This document shows, piece after piece, positions 43,346 through 52,487 of a DNA stretch of 64,000 bases. The notes beneath the pieces are model-generated. The model saw nothing but the letters and a program-made list of their open reading frames with translations, was not told where the DNA came from and searched no databases. This DNA comes from Streptomyces zingiberis (GTDB taxonomy: Bacteria > Actinomycetota > Actinomycetes > Streptomycetales > Streptomycetaceae): assembly GCF_012034935.1 (NCBI RefSeq), contig NZ_JAATEN010000004.1:351552-415551 (forward strand), written 5' to 3'. Position 1 is the stretch's first letter, and each line of letters opens with the position of its first letter. The position numbers were made by a program, and so were the translations under genes.

Positions 43346-43705
43346 ATGCCGGCCTCCAGGGTGAAGCTCCGCACCACGGCCACCGCCGTGACCATGACTG
43401 CGGCTCTGCTGATCGGCTTCGGAGCCGGGACGGCGAACGCCGCCGACTGGCCTCCGCTCCAGGAGGGCGCCTACCTCTACTCGGGTGTCAGCGGAACGGG
43501 CACGGAGATCGAGGTCGACCTCGGCGACCTCGGCACATGCCACACACTGCCCCAGGCCGTCCGTTCCCTCCAGATCGCCAACGGTTCCGCCGCGGTCGAG
43601 CTGTACCAGGGTGGCGACTGCACGGGCGCCGCCTGGCGGTCCGGTTCGCTCACCCGGGCCAACCTGCCGCAGCCGGCCCTGAGCTACCGGGTGGTGCCGG
43701 CATAA
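43346..43705 (+). CDS. Small secreted protein, possibly beta/gamma-crystallin-like
   Basis: A 119-residue precursor. Signal peptide of about 32 residues ends ...GTANA-ADW, leaving a mature protein of about 87 residues with two Cys (GTCHTL and GDCTG) that could form a disulfide. Repeated patterns LYSGVSGTGTEIEVD and LYQGGDCTGAAWRSG resemble the Tyr/Gly motifs of beta/gamma-crystallins, a fold also used by Streptomyces protease inhibitors. ATG 43346 was chosen because GGAGAGG sits eight bases before it. No partner gene is evident. Confidence 0.75.
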   Translation: MPASRVKLRTTATAVTMTAALLIGFGAGTANAADWPPLQEGAYLYSGVSGTGTEIEVDLGDLGTCHTLPQAVRSLQIANGSAAVELYQGGDCTGAAWRSGSLTRANLPQPALSYRVVPA

Positions 43706-44316
43706 CCGGACAGCGGATGGGCGGAGGCCCGACCGGCAACCTCGGTTCCGCCACGGGGCGGCGACACCCAGCGCCGGGATACGCAACCCCCGCGGGCCAC
43801 TCGCGCCCCCGGCCCGCCGCGCCGCTCACCCACCACCGTCATCGCACCGGCGCGGCGACGGGATCCTCCCCCACCGCCCGCCCCCATTCCTGCCCACACG
43901 GCCGACGGCCACCGCGCGACACGCCGACGCGTCTCCGACATCCGGTGCGATGGGGCCGGAGACGAGCGCGCCTCGGTGAACGTCCGTGCTCCGCGCGCTC
44001 TCGTCGGCGTTCGTCCGCACGTCCGGGAGGGGCATCGCCGTCGAACACCTGACGTCCTATCAGGTGCGACCATCCGGTTCGGTCGGTGAGTGGCAAGGTG
44101 CCGCTGCTGGTTCGTTTCCGACCGGGCGAACGGCTCTCGCCAGATCGCATGGGCACCCGCCGCACCACACGCGACCCGACAGCAGTGGGGCCGAGCCCCC
44201 TTTGCACCCGTCGGCCGATGGTTCTCCACGCGGCGCCACCCACCCGGCCCGAGTGAAACGAAGGGATAAAAACAGGGGTAAATGATGTTAGCGTGAGGTC
44301 CCGAGAGGAGACCGGT
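43706..44316. other. Gene-free 610 bases upstream of tap, with an AT-rich promoter region
   Basis: No gene seen; long open frames here are antisense or GC artefacts. The last 60 bases (44250-44292) become AT-rich (GGGATAAAAACAGGGG, then TAAATGATGTTAG), the likely tap promoter, about 30 bases before ATG 44317. Confidence 0.5.
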
Positions 44317-46500
44317 ATGGCCACCGAGGAAGAGCTGTTCGCGTCGGTGGACGCGCTGCTGGAGGAGGAGCCTCAGCTCCCGGCTCCGGCGGAACGCGCC
44401 CGGTTGCGCGAGGCCGCCGGCATCACCCAGGCCCGCCTCGCGGCCGCGTTGAAGACCACGACGCAGACGGTGAAGAACTACGAGAACGGCCGCTCCGAGC
44501 CGAAGTCGCCGCGGCTGGAGGCATACCAGCGGCTGCTGAAGGGCTGGGCGGCGAAGTACCCCGCGCCCGGCAGCGCCTCGGCCAGGACGGGCCCGGCCGC
44601 CGCGCCGCAGCCACGGGTGCCGGCCGCGGCCGGCCCGGCCACGGAGCCCGCCGCGCCCGGCCCGGCCACCGTGCCGGCCGCGTCCGGCCCGGCCACCGTG
44701 CCGGCCGCGCCCGGTCCGGCCGCCGCGCCGCGGCCGGCTCCCGTGCCCCCGGCCGCTCCCGCGCGTCCGGCGGCCCGTCCGGCGACGGTGCCGCCACGGC
44801 GCCCGGTGGCGAGGAAGGCGGCACAGCCGGCCGCCGACCCGCGGTTCCCGCACGGCCCGCTCGCCGTGCTGGACGGTGACGGCTCCGCCTACGGCGTCGG
44901 CGGCATCGTGCTCGACTGCCCGGCGACCACCATCCCGGAACTGGTGGAGTGGACGCTCCGCGAATCCGGACTCGGCGCCGCGAAGCTGCACCGCTACGGC
45001 AAGGACAGCGACCCTCTGATCGTCCTCACGGCCGCGGCCGCGGTGAAACTCGGGCTGCCGGAACGCCTGGAGGGCCACGAACAGCGCCGCTCCCTGCGCC
45101 TGCCCGACGACCACCCGGCCGTCCAGCAGGTGACCAAGGCGGAGTGGCAGCTCACCCGGCGCGGATTCGGCCCGTGGGCGCGGATCTACCGCAAGGCCCA
45201 GGGCCGGGAACGGCAGTGCGTGCAGCTGGCGATCCTCTCCTGGGACGCCCTCGACCCCCGGTCCTGGCCCGGCGTCACGGAGATGGAGCCGGCCGACATC
45301 GCCCGCGTCCTCGGCACCTACGCGCAGCGGGTCATCACCCCCCGCGGCTCCACCGCCGTCTCCGGGCTGGAGCTGATGACGGCGCTGCGCCCGCCGACGA
45401 AAGCCGTGCAGGACCCGTCGACGGGGAACTGGGTGGCCGGACACAACCCCGGATCACTCGGCACCGAACCGGTGGACCCGGCCCCCCCGGAGGCCACACC
45501 GGAGCACCCCGTGGTCGTGAACTCCGGCTGGACGGGCGGATTCCTCGATGAGGAGGCCTACCAGTGGGTGCGCCCGGTCGACACCCTCACCGACGAGGAA
45601 TGCCTGCTGCCCCACGCCGTCGGGCTGGACCTGAACACCGCGTTCCTCGCCGCCGCCTCCCGCCTCACCGTCGGACTGGCCGCCCCCGGCCACTTCCACG
45701 CCCCGGCCTTCAATCCGAAGATCCCCGGCTGCTGGCTGGTCGACCTCTCCCACATCGAGCAGGACCCGCGCCTGCCCAGCCCGTTCACCCCGGACGGCTC
45801 CCGCCCGGAGGGGCCCGCCTGGTACCAGACGCACACCGTCGCCTACGCCCAGGAACTCGGCCACGACGTTCACCCGATCGAGGCGTACCTGCGGCGGGAG
45901 ACCGGCGCCTACCTGGACCCGTGGCACGACCGGCTCAAGACCGCGTACGTCGACACCCTCGCCGACCTCGGCGTGACCCGGGACCTCCCGGATGAGGAGT
46001 TCCTGGCGGCGATGGAAGGGCACCGGCAGGCCGACCCGGCCCTGGCCGCCGTGCTGGCCGCCGTGAAAGCCACCGTCAAGGGCGGCGTGGGCAAACTGCG
46101 GGAGCGTCCGCAGGGCCGCCACTACAAGGCGGGGGAGCGGTGGCCGGCGCTGGAACGGCCGACCTGGCGCCCCGACATCCGCGCCGCGGTCATCAGCAAG
46201 GCCCGGGTCAACATGCACCGCAAACTGCGCAACATGGCGGCCATGACGGGCCGCTACCCGCTCGCCGTGCTCTCCGACTGCGTCGTCTACCCGTCGCCCG
46301 GGCCGTCGCCGTGCGACTTCCTCCCCTACGCCGCGTCCGGCAAGCCCCAGCCCGGCGCGTTCCGCCTCGGCCCCACCCCGGGGCTGGCGAAGCTGGAGGG
46401 TGTCCAGTCGATGCTGTGGGCGGTCGACCTGATGGAGCAGGGATACAACCCCGCCCGGCACATCAAAGGCGGTGACGCCGTTCTGGACGACGGCGAATAG
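44317..46500 (+). CDS. tap: Telomere-associated protein Tap
   Basis: A 727-residue protein. The N-terminal HTH (LREAAGITQARLAAALKTTTQTVKNYENGRSEP, about 22-55) is followed by a Pro/Ala-rich linker (about 85-165) with repeated GPATVPAA units and a large conserved C-terminal region. Known role: Tap binds the 3' single-strand overhang of Streptomyces telomeres and recruits the terminal protein Tpg for end patching. ATG 44317 has GAGAGGAG before it. It precedes tpg on the same strand, the standard pair. Confidence 0.95.
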   Translation: MATEEELFASVDALLEEEPQLPAPAERARLREAAGITQARLAAALKTTTQTVKNYENGRSEPKSPRLEAYQRLLKGWAAKYPAPGSASARTGPAAAPQPRVPAAAGPATEPAAPGPATVPAASGPATVPAAPGPAAAPRPAPVPPAAPARPAARPATVPPRRPVARKAAQPAADPRFPHGPLAVLDGDGSAYGVGGIVLDCPATTIPELVEWTLRESGLGAAKLHRYGKDSDPLIVLTAAAAVKLGLPERLEGHEQRRSLRLPDDHPAVQQVTKAEWQLTRRGFGPWARIYRKAQGRERQCVQLAILSWDALDPRSWPGVTEMEPADIARVLGTYAQRVITPRGSTAVSGLELMTALRPPTKAVQDPSTGNWVAGHNPGSLGTEPVDPAPPEATPEHPVVVNSGWTGGFLDEEAYQWVRPVDTLTDEECLLPHAVGLDLNTAFLAAASRLTVGLAAPGHFHAPAFNPKIPGCWLVDLSHIEQDPRLPSPFTPDGSRPEGPAWYQTHTVAYAQELGHDVHPIEAYLRRETGAYLDPWHDRLKTAYVDTLADLGVTRDLPDEEFLAAMEGHRQADPALAAVLAAVKATVKGGVGKLRERPQGRHYKAGERWPALERPTWRPDIRAAVISKARVNMHRKLRNMAAMTGRYPLAVLSDCVVYPSPGPSPCDFLPYAASGKPQPGAFRLGPTPGLAKLEGVQSMLWAVDLMEQGYNPARHIKGGDAVLDDGE

Positions 46501-46606
46501 GCTCATGCCCGCCGCCGTGCGGCACGTCCTGCCGGAGTCCCTCCGCCACCCGGCCCGACGGGTAACCACCGGACCCGCGCCGGGCACGCGAGACCCGGCA
46601 CACCCC

Positions 46607-46652
46607 GCCGCCCCCGCCCCCGCCCCCGCCCCCGTCCCCGTCCCCGTCCCCG
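46607..46652. repeat. C-rich hexamer repeat between tap and tpg
   Basis: Several copies each of CCCCCG and then CCCCGT units in the 171-base gap between the two genes, just upstream of the tpg start. Slippage-prone; might alter tpg expression by changing spacing (inference). Confidence 0.75.
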
Positions 46653-46671
46653 AAGGGAACCGAACCGCACC

Positions 46672-47229
46672 GTGGGAGAGATCGAGGATGCCATCGAGCG
46701 CGCCGACCGGGAAGGATTCACCCGTCAGCCTCCCAAGACCCTCAAGGGCCAGATCAACTATCTGCTCAAGCAGATGAAGTCGGCGAAAGCCGTCGCCCGG
46801 GAACTCGGTGTCACGGCCGACTCCGTCAACCGCTACCGGCGCGGCGCGCGGAAGAACCCGCCCAAGGACATCAGTGCCAAGATCGACGCCGCCGTCCGGT
46901 CCCGCTGGCAGCCGCAGGTCCGCAGTCGCCGCCGGCGGCAGGCCGCCACCACCGGCGGGATCACCGTGGAGACCCGCGCCCGCTTCGGCTACACGGCCCC
47001 CATCGGCACCACCGATGACGGACGGTTCCGCCGCCTCACCGTCCACCTGCCCCCGGCCTATGCCCAGCGCCTGTTCGACGCCCGAGAAACGGGGGCCGAC
47101 GACCGCCAGATGCGCCAGATCATCGCCGAGGGGATGAAGGAGACGTATTTCCAGGACGGCGGAAGTCGCGCCCTGGGCCTCTCGGACGTCGCCATCAACG
47201 ACATCGACTATCTGGACCTGGACTACTGA
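46672..47229 (+). CDS. tpg: Telomere terminal protein Tpg
   Basis: A 185-residue basic protein, GTG start. MKSAKAVARELGVTADSVNRYRRG (about 35-58) is a helix-turn-helix, followed by RWQPQVRSRRRRQAAT and ETRARFGYTAPIGTTDDGR. Thr114 in IGTTDD coincides with the threonine known to be joined to the 5' DNA end in the S. lividans protein. Tpg primes end-patching synthesis and stays covalently bound to the chromosome end. Length and sequence are those of the archetypal Tpg. About 17 kb from the terminal palindromes. Confidence 0.95.
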   Translation: MGEIEDAIERADREGFTRQPPKTLKGQINYLLKQMKSAKAVARELGVTADSVNRYRRGARKNPPKDISAKIDAAVRSRWQPQVRSRRRRQAATTGGITVETRARFGYTAPIGTTDDGRFRRLTVHLPPAYAQRLFDARETGADDRQMRQIIAEGMKETYFQDGGSRALGLSDVAINDIDYLDLDY

Positions 47230-47335
47230 CCACAGCCGGCGCAGGGCACCTCGGCGGCCTGACAGGTGAGCCGAAGCAGGTAGTTGTCACAGAGGCAGTC
47301 TTGTTGTCACCCGCGCGTGCGGGCGTCGGAAGGTC

Positions 47336-47860
47336 TCACCCCTTGACGGCCTCTGCGATCTGCCGGGCGGCCTGGGCGGGGGTGAGGTGCGTGGTGTCGA
47401 CGACCTCGGCCTCGGCGTGCAGCCACGTGCGGGCCGCCTCGGCGTACGGCTCGAGGTAGTGCAGACGGAACGGGGAGTCGGGGCCGAGAACGGTGTCCCC
47501 CGCGATGCGCGCGCGGAGGGTGGCCTGGTCGGCGTGGAGGACGAAGTGCCGGACCGGAATATCGTGACGGGCAAGGCCCGAGCTGATCTCGCGCCAGTAC
47601 TGCTCGACCAGGACGGTCATGGGCATCACCACGGTTCCGCCGGTGTAGTCGAGGATGCGACGGGCGGTTTCGACCACGAGGGACCGCCATGGCGGCCAGT
47701 GCTGGAAGTTGTCCGTCGCGGGCAACCCAGGCTTGATGTCCATGAGCGTCTCGCCGACTTTCTCGGCGTCGAACACCCGTGAGTCCGGGATCAGCTGCTG
47801 GACGAGCGCGCTGGTCGTCGTCTTGCCCGCGCCGTGGGTGCCGTTGAGCCATACGATCAT
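47336..47860 (-). CDS. P-loop kinase-like ATPase (TmrB-like)
   Basis: A 174-residue P-loop protein. Walker A is GTHGAGKTTTS at residue 7; the rest (VFDAEKVGETLMDIKPG, ARRILDYTGGTVVMPMTVLVEQYWREIS, HFVLHADQATLRARI with the LID Arg) is like TmrB, a tunicamycin-resistance ATP-binding protein, and related small kinases. Physiological substrate unknown. Convergent with tpg across 106 bases that contain two GTTGTCAC direct repeats and a short CCCGC hairpin. Confidence 0.82.
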   Translation of the reverse strand: MIVWLNGTHGAGKTTTSALVQQLIPDSRVFDAEKVGETLMDIKPGLPATDNFQHWPPWRSLVVETARRILDYTGGTVVMPMTVLVEQYWREISSGLARHDIPVRHFVLHADQATLRARIAGDTVLGPDSPFRLHYLEPYAEAARTWLHAEAEVVDTTHLTPAQAARQIAEAVKG

Positions 47861-47939
47861 GGACTTGACGCTAGCGCCGCGTGGGCCACGTGGACAGGCA
47901 GAGCAGAAGATCTATCCGGCCTCGACCGGCGCAGCGACG

Positions 47940-48056
47940 CCATCGCGTCCAGGCCTGCGAAGGCGTGCTCGCGCCGGCACCGGCCACGGACAGTGGATCG
48001 GCCACGCCGACGAGATCAACCGCCGGATGCTGAGCTTCATGGACTCCGTCGACTGA
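47940..48056 (+). pseudogene. Tail of an alpha/beta hydrolase (remnant)
   Basis: The frame ending at 48056 encodes GHGQWIGHADEINRRMLSFMD, very like the C-terminal catalytic-His region of alpha/beta hydrolases (GHW...PEEVNRLLLDFL). Nothing upstream continues the protein, so this is a leftover 3' end. Other hydrolase debris occurs near 63.2 kb. Confidence 0.4.
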
Positions 48057-48210
48057 CAGCCCAAGCTTCCGCGGGCCCGGGGGACGGCTCGCGTCGCCAC
48101 CGGAGCGGGCCTCCCCGCCGTGCGCCTTCCCGCGCCCCTGTGACGGCCGGGAGGCCGCTGCCCCTGCCTCCCGTCGCCCGGCGGCCCTCACCTCATCGTG
48201 GACGGGGGAT

Positions 48211-49686
48211 TCATCCGGCCCGGCCCGCGACCGCCGGCTCCGCCATGAGCTCGGTGTTGATGACGGCCTCCACGAGGGTCTCGCCGACCGGTGTCAGCGT
48301 GACGGTGCCCGCCGCCTCGTCCATCTCCAGCAGTCCGCGGCGGCGCAGCGACTCGAATCCCTCCCGCCGCCCCGGAGCGAACAGGGAGGAGCCGGGGAAG
48401 CGCCTCCGGTGCACGTCCTCCCGGAGAGGCTGCAGCGTGGACAGCGCCATGTTGACCGCCCGTGACTCCTGGGCCTGCTCGGTGAACCCGGTGGCCGAGT
48501 CCAGCGGGATCCGGCCGGCCAGCACCGCCTCGCCGTACCGTTTCCAGTCGACCTGCGTCATCGCTTCGGAACGGCGGCAGCTGGAACTGCCGCCCAGACC
48601 GATGGCGACCTCCGGATGCTGCTGGTCCTGATCGGCCATGATGGACTTCCACTTCTCCGGACCGGCCCCGGGCCGGGCGAAGTACATGGTCGGGTGCTCC
48701 GTCCACCCGGCCCCGCGCAGCCCGCTGGTGAGGATCTCGCGCATCTGGTACTGCTCGCCGAGGGTGGGCCAGCGGTGCCCGCGTGATTCCAGGCGGGCCC
48801 GGTACCGCGGGAGCTGCCAGGCGGCCGGCTGTACCCCGGAGACGCCCGTCCTGGTGTCGCTGTAGTCACGCAGGTGCAGCTTGGTGCAGACCACGGCGGT
48901 CGGCTCGTGGGCCAGGACGGTCTCCAGGTCCCGCCGTACGCTGTCCAGGGACTGGTCCAGCAGACCGTACATCAGGTCCACACTGACCCAGTCGAAACCG
49001 GTGGCCTTGGCCCGGCGGATGAACTCCGTGCAGGCGTCCGCGGTGTGCTCGCGGCCGCTCAGGCGCAGCACGTGGTCGTCGAAGGACTGCACCCCACTGG
49101 AGACCTTGGTGCAGCCGAGGTCCGCCAGCAGCTCCAGCTTCTCCGGGGTGAAGGTGGTCGGATCGCCCTCGAACCGGACGGTCGTGTCCGGGCCGAAGGC
49201 GAAATTCTCCCGGTAGAAGTCCAGCAGCCGGCGGATCTGGTCGGCGGGCAGCAGCGACGGCGTCCCGCCGAACACGTTGAACTCGCCCACCGGCGCCGTC
49301 GCCAGATGGGGGAGCCTGCGCAGCCACAGCCGGGCCTCCCGGATGTTCCAGTCCACCCACTGTTCCGCCCGCCGGGCCACCGTCTCCTGCGGGCCCTTCA
49401 CGATGACGACGGGGTACTGGCAGAACCGGCAGCGGTAGGAGCAGGTCGGAATGTACGCCCACAGATGGATGGGCGCGGTGGTGCGCAGCTGGTCGTCCAG
49501 GTCGTCGAGGAACCGCTCGGGGCCGTAGCCCTCGACGTTCCCGGGGAAGACATGGGCCCCGAAGGGGTCCTCCTGCACGTAGTCCAGCAGATGCCGGTTC
49601 TCGGGCGCGGCCAGGACGCCGACCGCCTCCGGGACCGGTGCGGCCGGATCCACGGCCAGGAGAGACGCGAGCGCGGGGTCGGACAT
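48211..49686 (-). CDS. HemN-like radical SAM enzyme
   Basis: A 491-residue radical SAM protein. The [4Fe-4S] motif is CSYRCRFC (CxxxCxxC), followed by FGGTPSLLP, SSGVQSFDD and VDLMYGL as in the HemN/coproporphyrinogen-oxidase-like class. A C-terminal winged-helix-like part (RRRGLLEMDEAAGTVTLTPVGETLVE) also occurs in HemN relatives. The class includes dehydrogenases, methyltransferases and cyclopropanases, so the reaction is open. Its ATG shares one base with the stop of the glycosyltransferase gene upstream, so both are made from one message. Confidence 0.87.
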   Translation of the reverse strand: MSDPALASLLAVDPAAPVPEAVGVLAAPENRHLLDYVQEDPFGAHVFPGNVEGYGPERFLDDLDDQLRTTAPIHLWAYIPTCSYRCRFCQYPVVIVKGPQETVARRAEQWVDWNIREARLWLRRLPHLATAPVGEFNVFGGTPSLLPADQIRRLLDFYRENFAFGPDTTVRFEGDPTTFTPEKLELLADLGCTKVSSGVQSFDDHVLRLSGREHTADACTEFIRRAKATGFDWVSVDLMYGLLDQSLDSVRRDLETVLAHEPTAVVCTKLHLRDYSDTRTGVSGVQPAAWQLPRYRARLESRGHRWPTLGEQYQMREILTSGLRGAGWTEHPTMYFARPGAGPEKWKSIMADQDQQHPEVAIGLGGSSSCRRSEAMTQVDWKRYGEAVLAGRIPLDSATGFTEQAQESRAVNMALSTLQPLREDVHRRRFPGSSLFAPGRREGFESLRRRGLLEMDEAAGTVTLTPVGETLVEAVINTELMAEPAVAGRAG

Positions 49687-52304
49687 CAGAAGACACCTCC
49701 GTTGCCGAAGTAGTCGTGGGCCTCGCCGGATTCCCGGTCCTCGCAGTAGTAGGCGACGAACTCCCGGAACCGCTCACGGGGGACGTCGGCCAGGCAGTCC
49801 GGCAGCGGCGGCGGATGGCCGATGTCCTCCCCGACCGTCGCCCGCAAGCGCTCGAACAGCGCGTCGGCGAACTCGAAGTAGAGGCGGAACGACGGCGTCT
49901 TGTAGCGGTGGATGGGGGTGAAGTCCAGGATGCGCATCTCCTCGACGATCTCGCCGATGCGCTGCCGCAGGGCGCCGGCGAGTGACGGGCCGAAGAAGTC
50001 CCGTACCGGCCCGCTGCCGAGCAGATCCGGTTCGAGCAGCACGGGCAGCAGGAGGTTCTTCGGGACGAAGTCCTTGATGGAGAACTCCCAGGCACGGCGC
50101 GCCTCCTCCGCGGTGAGGTCCCGGACGGGCGTGGCCACCTGGCCGTCGGACCCCGGACGGATGTCCCGCATGACGATGGTGCCGCCCGAACCGTAGGCCT
50201 TCCCCTCGATCACCTCCTCGAGCGCGTGGTCCACCCGGCGCGGGTTGATCTCCACACGCGAGTCCGGGGCGTAGACCCGGCTGCCGCCCAGCGCCGACAC
50301 CTTGATGCCGAAGTCCCAGTCGTCGGAGAGGTGGTTGACGAAGCGGCCGCCCTCCAGCTGGTAGAAGATCTCGATGCCGCCCGCCCGGTCGTGCGCTTCC
50401 CGCTCGACGGCGAACCCCTTCCCGTCGGGGAATCCCCCGAAGAGGGAGAAGGCCACGGCCCGGCAGCGCAGGGTACGCGAGATCGCGTCCCACAGCCGGG
50501 GCCGGCCCGCGAAGTGCTCCGCGCGGTAGAAGTAGTCACACACGCCGAGGTCCGCTCCGCTCGCGTCCATCGCCTCCAGGAGGGACGACAGCCACCGGGG
50601 GTCGACCTGGCAGTCGGCGTCCGCGGAGACCAGGTAGAACCGTTCGCCGGCGGCGGACGCCGGACCGCCGGGCCGGCCCGCGCTGCGCTCGGCGGCGAAC
50701 AGCATGCCGGTGCGGCGGGCGCAGGAGACGCCCTGCTCGGGTTCGTGGACGATGTGCAGGGAGAGGTCCGGATGGTCGTCCGCGAAACGTTTCGCCAGCG
50801 CCACCGTGTCGTCGGAGGAGTTGTTGTCCACCACGACGATCTCGTACAGCTCCGGGTCGAGCCGCCCGTCCCGGCCGCGCTGCCCGTGCAGCGACTCCAG
50901 GACGGCGGTCAGATTGGCCGCCTCGTTGTACACCGGGAGGATCACGCTCATCCGGGTCCTGAGGCCCATCGGGGTGAGGACGAGGCGTTCGAGCAGGCCC
51001 TCCGCGGTCGACCGGCCGAAGTGGCGCTCGCCCAGCCGGTGGTTGTGCTCGGCGGTGCGGGCCCGCAGGTCGTCGTCGTTCAGCAACTGTGCCACCTCGT
51101 TCACGAACGCGGGGGTCGGCAGGTCGTCATGGAGGACGGGCGCGCGGAAGCCCTTGTCCCCGTAGACCGTTGGGTACAGCTCATAGCCACTGCTGATGTA
51201 GGGGACCTCGGCGGCGATCGACTCGCCGATCGGATTCCCGTAGCTGTCGTAGTCGTAGGAGGTCAGGAACGACACCAGGTCGGCGTGGGCCAGCAGATCG
51301 CGGACGGAGTAGCCATGGCCGGCGGAGGCGCCGATGGCGTCGGGGTCGGGTACGAGCCAGCCGCCGAAGACGGTCCGGTCCGCGACCCCGAGGTCGTCGG
51401 CCAGCGCGGTCAGCCTCCGGTACTCGCGCGGGTCCTCACCCGTGTCACCGGCCACGAAAAGGTACACGTCCATGGTCTCGGCGAGCTGGGCGAGCAGGTG
51501 GATGTCGCGGTCTATGCGTTTCTGCGGGATGATCCGGGTCGTGCGCGCGATCAGCCGGGCTCCCTCCGGTATCCCGTGGTCCGCGCGGAAGGACGCGTTC
51601 TGCGGGCCGACCGTCGCCGGTCGGTGGGGGAACGCGTTCGGCAGTACGTCGATGTGCCGCACGTGCGGTGCCCAGGCGCGGGTGAGGGCCTTCGCCTGCT
51701 CGTGCAGCGCCAGGTACCGGACATGGACGGAGTCCAGGAGCGGTGGAACGTTCGGGTACGGGGCCCTGCCGTACTTGCCCGTTCCCGGCTCGCTCTGCCA
51801 CATCAGGTCGTGGTCCCGCCACAGCACATAGCGGCCCAGGTGGTGCCGGGCGCCGTAACGGACGATCGCCTTCTGCAGGGCGTGGGTGAACATGATGTTC
51901 TCCGGCAGCGTGCCGTTCTCCACCAGCACCCGGGTCACCCCGAGCGACTCCCAGAGCGACAGCAGCCGATCGCACAGGGCCTCGGCGATCCGTTCCACCT
52001 GAGGCAGCAGCCGCAGGTCGCCCTTCTCCACCACTTCCTGGAGGACCGAGGTGGCCAGGGACGCGTCGTAACCGTCGACGGCGGCGACATCCGGTAACCG
52101 CGAGAGCCGGACCCAGGGCGGCAGCAACAGCGCCTCGTCACGGTAGGGGAGGAAGAACCTCCCCTTGTCCGCCTTGATGTCGTAGCCGAGGTCGAGATGC
52201 ACCTCGTAACCCCGGTCATGGAAGTGCCGGGCGGTCTTCACGAACTCGACGACCACTCCGGACAGAGGCGTCGCGTCGAAGGACACGCCCCACAGGACCG
52301 CCAT
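49686..52304 (-). CDS. Two-domain glycosyltransferase (GT4-like plus GT2), TTA-containing
   Basis: An 872-residue cytoplasmic protein. Residues 1-450 form a GT-B glycosyltransferase with the donor-binding ARTTRIIPQKRIDRDI and ESIAAEVPYISS. Residues 455-720 form a GT-A family 2 domain: MSVILPVYNEAANLTAVLESL, VVDNNSSDDT, and metal motif SADADCQVD. The remaining part is helical. Codon 70 is TTA (52095-52097 on the minus strand), so translation should depend on the BldA tRNA. It is the first gene of the operon with the radical SAM enzyme. Acceptor and product unknown. Confidence 0.88.
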   Translation of the reverse strand: MAVLWGVSFDATPLSGVVVEFVKTARHFHDRGYEVHLDLGYDIKADKGRFFLPYRDEALLLPPWVRLSRLPDVAAVDGYDASLATSVLQEVVEKGDLRLLPQVERIAEALCDRLLSLWESLGVTRVLVENGTLPENIMFTHALQKAIVRYGARHHLGRYVLWRDHDLMWQSEPGTGKYGRAPYPNVPPLLDSVHVRYLALHEQAKALTRAWAPHVRHIDVLPNAFPHRPATVGPQNASFRADHGIPEGARLIARTTRIIPQKRIDRDIHLLAQLAETMDVYLFVAGDTGEDPREYRRLTALADDLGVADRTVFGGWLVPDPDAIGASAGHGYSVRDLLAHADLVSFLTSYDYDSYGNPIGESIAAEVPYISSGYELYPTVYGDKGFRAPVLHDDLPTPAFVNEVAQLLNDDDLRARTAEHNHRLGERHFGRSTAEGLLERLVLTPMGLRTRMSVILPVYNEAANLTAVLESLHGQRGRDGRLDPELYEIVVVDNNSSDDTVALAKRFADDHPDLSLHIVHEPEQGVSCARRTGMLFAAERSAGRPGGPASAAGERFYLVSADADCQVDPRWLSSLLEAMDASGADLGVCDYFYRAEHFAGRPRLWDAISRTLRCRAVAFSLFGGFPDGKGFAVEREAHDRAGGIEIFYQLEGGRFVNHLSDDWDFGIKVSALGGSRVYAPDSRVEINPRRVDHALEEVIEGKAYGSGGTIVMRDIRPGSDGQVATPVRDLTAEEARRAWEFSIKDFVPKNLLLPVLLEPDLLGSGPVRDFFGPSLAGALRQRIGEIVEEMRILDFTPIHRYKTPSFRLYFEFADALFERLRATVGEDIGHPPPLPDCLADVPRERFREFVAYYCEDRESGEAHDYFGNGGVF

Positions 52305-52487
52305 CTTGCCTCCCTGCCCCCGGCTGTCCCGGCCGGGGTTCCCCGGCTAACTACCCGACGCCGGGCCGAACGATGCGGAATCGTGCGGACCGCAACCATG
52401 TCCGCCCCCGGCAAGCCTGCGGATCGACCGCGGGCGGCGAGAACCTGCAAGGCCTGCGGAGACTCCTTCCGTGTCGGCATCCCGCTG

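Noticed and set aside
43684..45444. 586-codon minus-strand open frame opposite tap
   Set aside because: Repetitive Arg/Gly product and antisense to tap; not coding.
47336..52304. Part of a tunicamycin-like cluster (TmrB-like protein, radical SAM, glycosyltransferase)
   Set aside because: The radical SAM is HemN-like and none of the other tun-type genes (epimerase, deacetylase, ABC exporter) is present.
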